Shown here: piece after piece, positions 58,492 through 64,000 of the stretch | Numbering within the stretch: the stretch's first letter is position 1 | How the letters are laid out: every line of letters starts with the position of its first letter | NCBI GenBank assembly: GCA_963995525.1 | Contig: OZ023213.1 | Span: 15,457,533-15,521,532, forward strand | Direction of reading: 5' to 3' | DNA length: 64,000 nt | DNA from: Escarpia spicata | Lineage: Eukaryota > Annelida > Polychaeta > Sabellida > Siboglinidae | Notes under the pieces: model-generated | The model's input: the letters and a program-made list of their open reading frames with translations, nothing else | Databases searched by the model: none | Told to the model about the DNA's origin: nothing | Made by a program: the position numbers and the translations under genes

Positions 58492-59579
58492 ACAGTTCGA
58501 TAGAACATAATGGTCACGTAGGCGTGTCGAACGTACACGAAATTTCTAACCTATGAGAATAGCTAATACTCTTTTGTGACGAGAGCTCAAAACGATGGCT
58601 AACCAGATCACTACCTGTTTGACCAACTCACCTCACACAGTAGCGTCTGTTTTGTAGTGTGTTGACAAAACTATCAAAGAAACTTCTAGAATCATCTTTT
58701 ACGGGGAATTTTCCACTCGCTGTAACACAACGTCACTGACCATAGCATCACATGATGGGCTTATATCCAAGTGCACAAGTTCAAAACGATGGCTATCCAA
58801 ATCACTACCAGTATAACCAACTCACCTCGCGTATAGAATTACAGCGCATACCATGACGTCATTGTTGATGATGTCACATAATGGGAATATATTCAAGCGC
58901 GAAAACTCAAAACTATGGCTAACCAAAGCAATACCTGTTTAACCAACTCACCTCGCGTACAAAATTACTGCGCATAGCAGTTTAATGACGTCATACAGGG
59001 TGCGGACGATTACGCTCGCAACAAACAAACATGTCCTGAGACCTTGATTTTGTTGATAAAGATGTCTCAAAGAATGTTACATGTTCAGGAATCACTTCAC
59101 GTCTGCCATTAATACCATACATAGGTACGCAAAAATTGACAAACACGTCTTTGTAAACACAGGAAGCATTCGATGTATGCTAGTAATAAGAGACATTGAT
59201 AGGGAAAAATTTACAAACAGGGTGATGGGAAGGTCGTAGATCTGTATGGTAACCAGATATGCCATACTTTGACTTATTTTAATAGTTCTCTACCGATTCG
59301 TCAGGTTTGGACCTATGTTAAAGTTGTAAATGTATAGGCTAGGAGGGCGTTATACCTCAATAAATGGTCCACAACATATAACATGTAAGAAACGACACCA
59401 TTGCGCATGCGCAATGGGCTATTTAACACCGTCACTGACCTATTTAATGACGTCTTTGACCTATTTTTAAAGTAAAAAGAGAAAAAAGAAACAAGAGACA
59501 CGAATTTAAGAAGTATCGATATTTGGTTCACTGACATCCGTCAGGGGGAGTTATTTGTACTTCTCTTTCAGATCGTAAC

Positions 59580-59880
59580 CTTTCTACCAAGGGGCGCCAA
59601 TTTTCGTAAATAAGACACACCAATTATGACAGTACTCGAACATTTAGTTCACAACTTATCCACAAGGTGGCACCACTTGTAGTTCATAACCTATCCGCTA
59701 GAGGCAATTTAGTTCACGAAAAGTCCGCCAGGTTACGCTACTGGTCAAACTAAGACGCACGAATTTTGGTCAATATATTTAGCTTATAAAAATTCCGCCA
59801 GGTGGCGCTGTTTTAGTTCATATAAATTCCGCAATATGGCTCTATTTTAGTTCGTGACATATCCGCCAGGTGGCGCCACT
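59580..59880 (+). repeat. 34-bp minisatellite with CTCF-like motifs, right arm
   Basis: Units of about 34 bases of the form TTCCGCCAGGTGGCGCTnTTTTAGTTCA. CCGCCAGGTGGCGC occurs at 59795-59808 and 59863-59876 (13 of 14 to CCASYAGRKGGCRS). CCACAAGGTGGCAC occurs at 59660-59673 (13 of 14). Weaker versions lie near 59590, 59693, 59729 and 59829. Successive cores are 33-36 bases apart (66 across one gap), all in the same orientation. Confidence 0.8.
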
Positions 59881-59996
59881 TGGCCTTTGTTGTTGACCTA
59901 TATCCGGGTACTTGACCTTGACCTACATCTGGGTACTTTTGCTTTTGCTCAACGGAAAACGGAAAGCGTCCCCACTAAGGGACCTCCTTTACTACT

Positions 59997-60002
59997 CATA
60001 TA
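59997..60002. repeat. Target-site duplication, right of element 2 (CATATA)
   Basis: CATATA follows ...CCTTTACTACT directly and equals 43732-43737. Confidence 0.65.
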
Positions 60003-60960
60003 CATACATTCATTTATACATGCAAACACACACGCATACATACATATACACACACACATGCAAATATATAAAATATGGTTTAGTCATGAATCACGATCAT
60101 TGCAAAACATTATATTGCCTGTGAGCGGGAGTTATGTTCCATATTAACAAATGACTCTCGTAAATAATACAATGATAGGGTTCTAATGAATCAAATCCAA
60201 CTGCTATGCGTGCTCACGGTATAAGCATCATCCATTTTCTGATCCTAACATTTTAAAAACAAAATGACAAAATGTATCATCTTTCTGGTGACGTCGATAG
60301 AATTACTTTCTTCTGTGTGACAAATATATGTATTCACCATTGAAAAACTGTACGTGTAGCTAAGTGTTTTGCTTAAAGCGACATCGATAGATTTTACTAA
60401 GTTTTACGCTGGATTGACGTCATAAGAAACGAGGTCTTGAACACGAAGTATGAAGACTAATGACTAAAAAGGCATGTCGCACAGAAGGACACAATATAAA
60501 GGCTCCTAATAAATTAGGTAGCTGTCACAGCATACGTGAAATATACAAGATATGACAGAACACAGAAATATAGTTTAGAGTACCACGGCATATTATTAAT
60601 GTTGTTTCGAGGTACAACGTGTTGACTGAACCATAATTGAGGTGTGACAAGTAAGCACGATTTTTTGTCGTTTATCAAGCTTATCAATTACCCTAATGAA
60701 ATTACTTCGAATTTATTGTAGTTTGTGTTACTTAGAAAATTCCTTTTCTGTATCAACCTTTTCAAAAGATGCCTGCCGTTTTCAACAAAATATCAGTTTG
60801 TCAAATAAACAATTATCAACTAGACAAGTGTTGACATAGAGTTTTAAAAATATCCAGTTTGCAACACAAAATGCACTGAAGTATCATTTTTTCAGTTAGT
60901 ATAGGGTCTCTGTGCGTGCGTGCGTGCGTGCGTACGTGCGTGCGTGCGTGGGTGCGTGCT
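60003..60960 (+). repeat. R1 repeat, copy 4, with flanking microsatellites
   Basis: A CA/TA microsatellite to about 60070, then R1 from AAATATGGTTTAGTCATGAA to the GTGC run at 60905-60960. From 60413 it is the counterpart of window position 1 onward; an internal 114-base piece present in copy 1 is missing here. Confidence 0.85.
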
Positions 60961-61420
60961 AAAAGTCTACATAGCGATTGTCACAGCATCATTTCTCTAT
61001 GTGTGCCATTTCTCGCTGTGCCAAGAGATTAAACCACTAAGACGCAGGACAAAGTACCAGACACTGAGGTGCTAGCCCAGGCTGGCTTACTAAGTGTAAA
61101 CATCATGTTGAATCAGGCACAGTTGAGATGGGCTGGCCACGTGCTCAGAAAGCCAGACAAGTATGCCAAAGAAGTTGTTCTCCTGTTAGCTGTCAATCGG
61201 AACACGCTCTCGTTCAGAAAAAAGAAACGATATAATCACAAACAGAAGACATCCATCAAGAACTGTAATATGGACCATGGCTGTTGGGAGAGGACAGCTT
61301 ATAATCAACCAACTTGACGAAACGAAACCACAGCCGCTGCTGTGTCCTTTGAACACTGTCATGTTGCTGAGGCCAAGAGGAGACGAAGCAAGAGAAAGTC
61401 TCGACACAGTGACAATTGAC
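60961..61420 (+). pseudogene. LINE WAGHV-type tail, distal copy
   Basis: Counterpart of 656-1125. QLRWAGHVLRKPD, KKRYNHK and CWERTAYNQPT are visible in one frame (61069-61317). Same breaks upstream. Dead. Confidence 0.8.
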
Positions 61421-61928
61421 GATGATAAAAATATTGTCTTCTTCGCTTCGCGAAGGGCGTCATCTACAGTGATTACAATGTTTATTGATTTGTATGCGCG
61501 ATTTGCCGACAGCTTATGACGTTGTTTATACGATCATTGTCAAAATGTAATTTCTAACATTGCATTCCCCAAACCATTTTGCTAGTGCTTCCGTGCTGAC
61601 TAGTGTGCTAGAAGACACAAAAGAGCCGCTTTCCGACCACACATTCGTGTATGTCATACAACTGTTTCCAACAAAATACGACTCAAACATTTCTACTTTT
61701 TCATGGCTTTAACTTCTGTGAAGTATTCGGGTATTTGGTGACAACTGAACGAACGGGTTTTAGTCATTAGGTTACTAAATTACAAACACACACACACAAC
61801 ACACATATACTACTACATACACGTATACTTTCATACATATGTACATACATACATACGTACATACATAGTACATACGTATGTATGTGTTGGTGTGTGTATG
61901 TATGTATGTATGTAAGTATATGTGTACG
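61421..61928 (+). repeat. Non-coding repeat and CA/TA microsatellite, distal copy
   Basis: Counterpart of 1126-1677, with the CA run shortened to about 20 bases. Confidence 0.75.
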
Positions 61929-62250
61929 TGGAACGCAGTAGGGCAGCTGTAAGAGCTCCGGCTTCTCGACTGAGATAACGCGGTTTCGAATCACGTGCGG
62001 CGGATTCAAACCTTGGGCATGTTCATTAACTCTACATTGCTTCAGTTCACTCAGCTGTATGAATGAGTACCTGGCAGTAGACAGTGGTGGTTATTTATGT
62101 ACGAATAATTGCAGCGTAACTTAATGCTTCTTACAGAAGTCGAGATGTTATTTTGTTTGAACAGGTCTGCTAGGGAGTATAGAGTAAAGCGCTTTGAACT
62201 GTCCTGAGGACTGGATACAGCGGTATATAAGAACTTACTTTTACTTTTAC
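61929..62250 (+). mobile_element. tRNA-derived SINE, distal copy
   Basis: Counterpart of 1678-1998. Box A-like TAGGGCAGCTG is at 61939-61949 and a box B altered to GTTTCGAATC at 61983-61992. The 3' GGTATATAAGAACTT tail is conserved. Confidence 0.7.
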
Positions 62251-62925
<675 letters not shown>

Positions 62926-64000
62926 CCTGCTTTCGATTTACCCTCAATGCCCCAAATTTTATATGTTCACGTTACCACCTAATAGAAACATAAACCAATC
63001 AAGTTGTCACGATGTGGGGTTTAGTACTTAACATAGGTTGGTAGTGTATATAAAAGATTATAGTTGCGGTTACCCTGTACGGCTACTGACGGCTGGCTAG
63101 TGCCTACGCAATAATGTGAATGCTCTGGGGAGGTAGCATAGGGTCAGATTTCAAATGACTGAGGAAACTGTACATTATAGGTAGGGTAGACAGGTAGAAA
63201 AATAGAATGTAACGTGTAATAATTATAGAAAGGGTAGGCAGCTGTATATGTATAGTAACTGTGGTACGGGTGGAAATTTAGAGGGTATAATTTTATAGCG
63301 TATAGGAATGTCGAAATAATAAAAATCTATGTACATGTTGAATTATTGTATTACCTATTGAGCGGTGAAATTATTGGTGTGCTGCCGCATTAGCAGAGGT
63401 CACATAAAATATTCAAAGATATGGTTAATTAACTGAGGTTAGGCAAGGATAGAACACAGCAGTCCAGAGTGATCCACAGACAGGACGATATAACCTGGTC
63501 TTCTCTGTAATGAGAAATTATTACTGTGTGGTTATAAAACCCAGACCTCGAAGCCATTCTGAGCGGTTGCTTAGACGATGATATATTGCGTTCATGTATA
63601 GTATAGAAGAGATCACAGGAGTGTCGGGTCGGTGCGACGGCCAGCTATACTTCAAGCTCGTTCGTGCGAACGATGGGCCTTTTGCGTAACAGCCAACGCC
63701 TAGATGGTACCCGAGGTCATGCTAAATTCACGCGGGAAAAAAGAAATTCAGTTGGTCGGAAATGCATTGACACCCGAACGTAGCGAACCGACGGAGGATC
63801 GTAGTGTTGACTGCCGTGACGACCAAGGGTATTGTTGAACCCAAACATTGTGCAGTTATATTTATTATATGACGAAAGAGCATCTCATAGAGAATTCGAT
63901 ATGTAACAGCGCTCTTATAACCTCACAGGGTTGATAGCGGAAGAGGGTCTTTACTTTGTTATTATTTTTTTATATTAGACAGTGTGATAGAACGTAGCAG
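62926..64000 (+). other. Non-coding block, distal copy (cut by window end)
   Basis: Counterpart of 2676-3750 at high identity, continuing past the window. No gene is seen. Confidence 0.6.

Larger units (their letters stand above)
43738..59996. mobile_element. Element 2: 16.3-kb palindromic mobile element with zinc-finger genes
   Basis: The left end AGTAGTAAAGGAGGTCCC is matched by GGGACCTCCTTTACTACT on the right. Inverted homology runs inward continuously for about 2.5 kb (43738-46250 versus 57480-59996). It resumes as 52372-53330 versus 55790-56800, so the arms were originally about 4 kb. The left arm is interrupted by a 200-bp repeat and a 5.9-kb segmental duplication (46255-52371). CATATA flanks both ends. 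Size, 6-bp duplication, 5'-AG end and long inverted repeats are Polinton/Maverick-like, but the hallmark DNA polymerase B, integrase, ATPase, protease and capsid genes are absent. Genes seen are a PLDLS-motif ORF and a three-exon zinc-finger gene in each arm, plus a central zinc-finger/coiled-coil ORF. Its terminus resembles that of element 1. Confidence 0.8.

Noticed and set aside
59580..59880. CRISPR-like array (also the 51- and 65-bp repeats)
   Set aside because: Repeats are contiguous with drifting units and no unique spacers, in eukaryotic DNA with introns. They are minisatellites.

Overview
The window looks like gene-poor, repeat-dense intergenic DNA from an animal, most likely a marine invertebrate. 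The reasons are split genes with GT-AG introns, TATA and poly(A) signals, very long (GT)n and (TATG)n microsatellites, several classes of non-LTR retrotransposon debris, a hAT remnant and a tRNA-headed SINE. The species cannot be told from the sequence. Most of the long open frames are microsatellite artefacts.

Layout. 1-3750 is a block (repeat family 'R1', LINE tail, SINE, microsatellite, single-copy-like sequence) that recurs in the same orientation at 60413-64000, about 60.3 kb away. 3751-8500 is mostly AT-rich non-coding DNA. 8510-11818 holds a tandem duplication of a LINE fragment. 11815-14905 holds two more R1/LINE-tail copies, and 14985-16254 a dead hAT transposase.

16878-26798 is a 9.9-kb palindromic mobile element (element 1) bounded by a 6-bp target duplication AGCATT. 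Each arm carries a NADAR-domain gene (intact on the left, broken on the right) and a two-exon gene of unknown function (open in both arms). The centre is satellite DNA. 27093-28577 is a dead copy of a secreted cysteine-rich gene. 28578-34215 is LINE wreckage in inverted orientation around a 350-bp (GT)n tract. 34261-40125 carries an intact four-exon gene for a 194-residue secreted Cys/Tyr-rich protein. This segment is duplicated almost perfectly at 46457-52371, and the two copies encode the same protein.

43738-59996 is a second palindromic element (element 2, 16.3 kb) with target duplication CATATA. Its ends start AGTAGT, as do those of element 1. Its arms hold a 34-bp minisatellite carrying CTCF-like motifs, CRE sites, E-box/TATA promoters, a small ORF with a PLDLS motif, and a three-exon zinc-finger gene. 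Its core holds a second zinc-finger/coiled-coil ORF, mirrored 51-bp repeats and a 70-bp hairpin. The duplicated secreted-gene segment sits inside the left arm of element 2, replacing part of the zinc-finger gene.

The two palindromes are the most interesting content. Six-bp target duplications, 5'-AG ends and very long terminal inverted repeats resemble Polinton/Maverick-type elements, but no polymerase, integrase or capsid gene is visible. They would therefore be non-autonomous or accessory-gene relatives. Each element keeps at least one apparently usable copy of most genes while the mirror copy decays.
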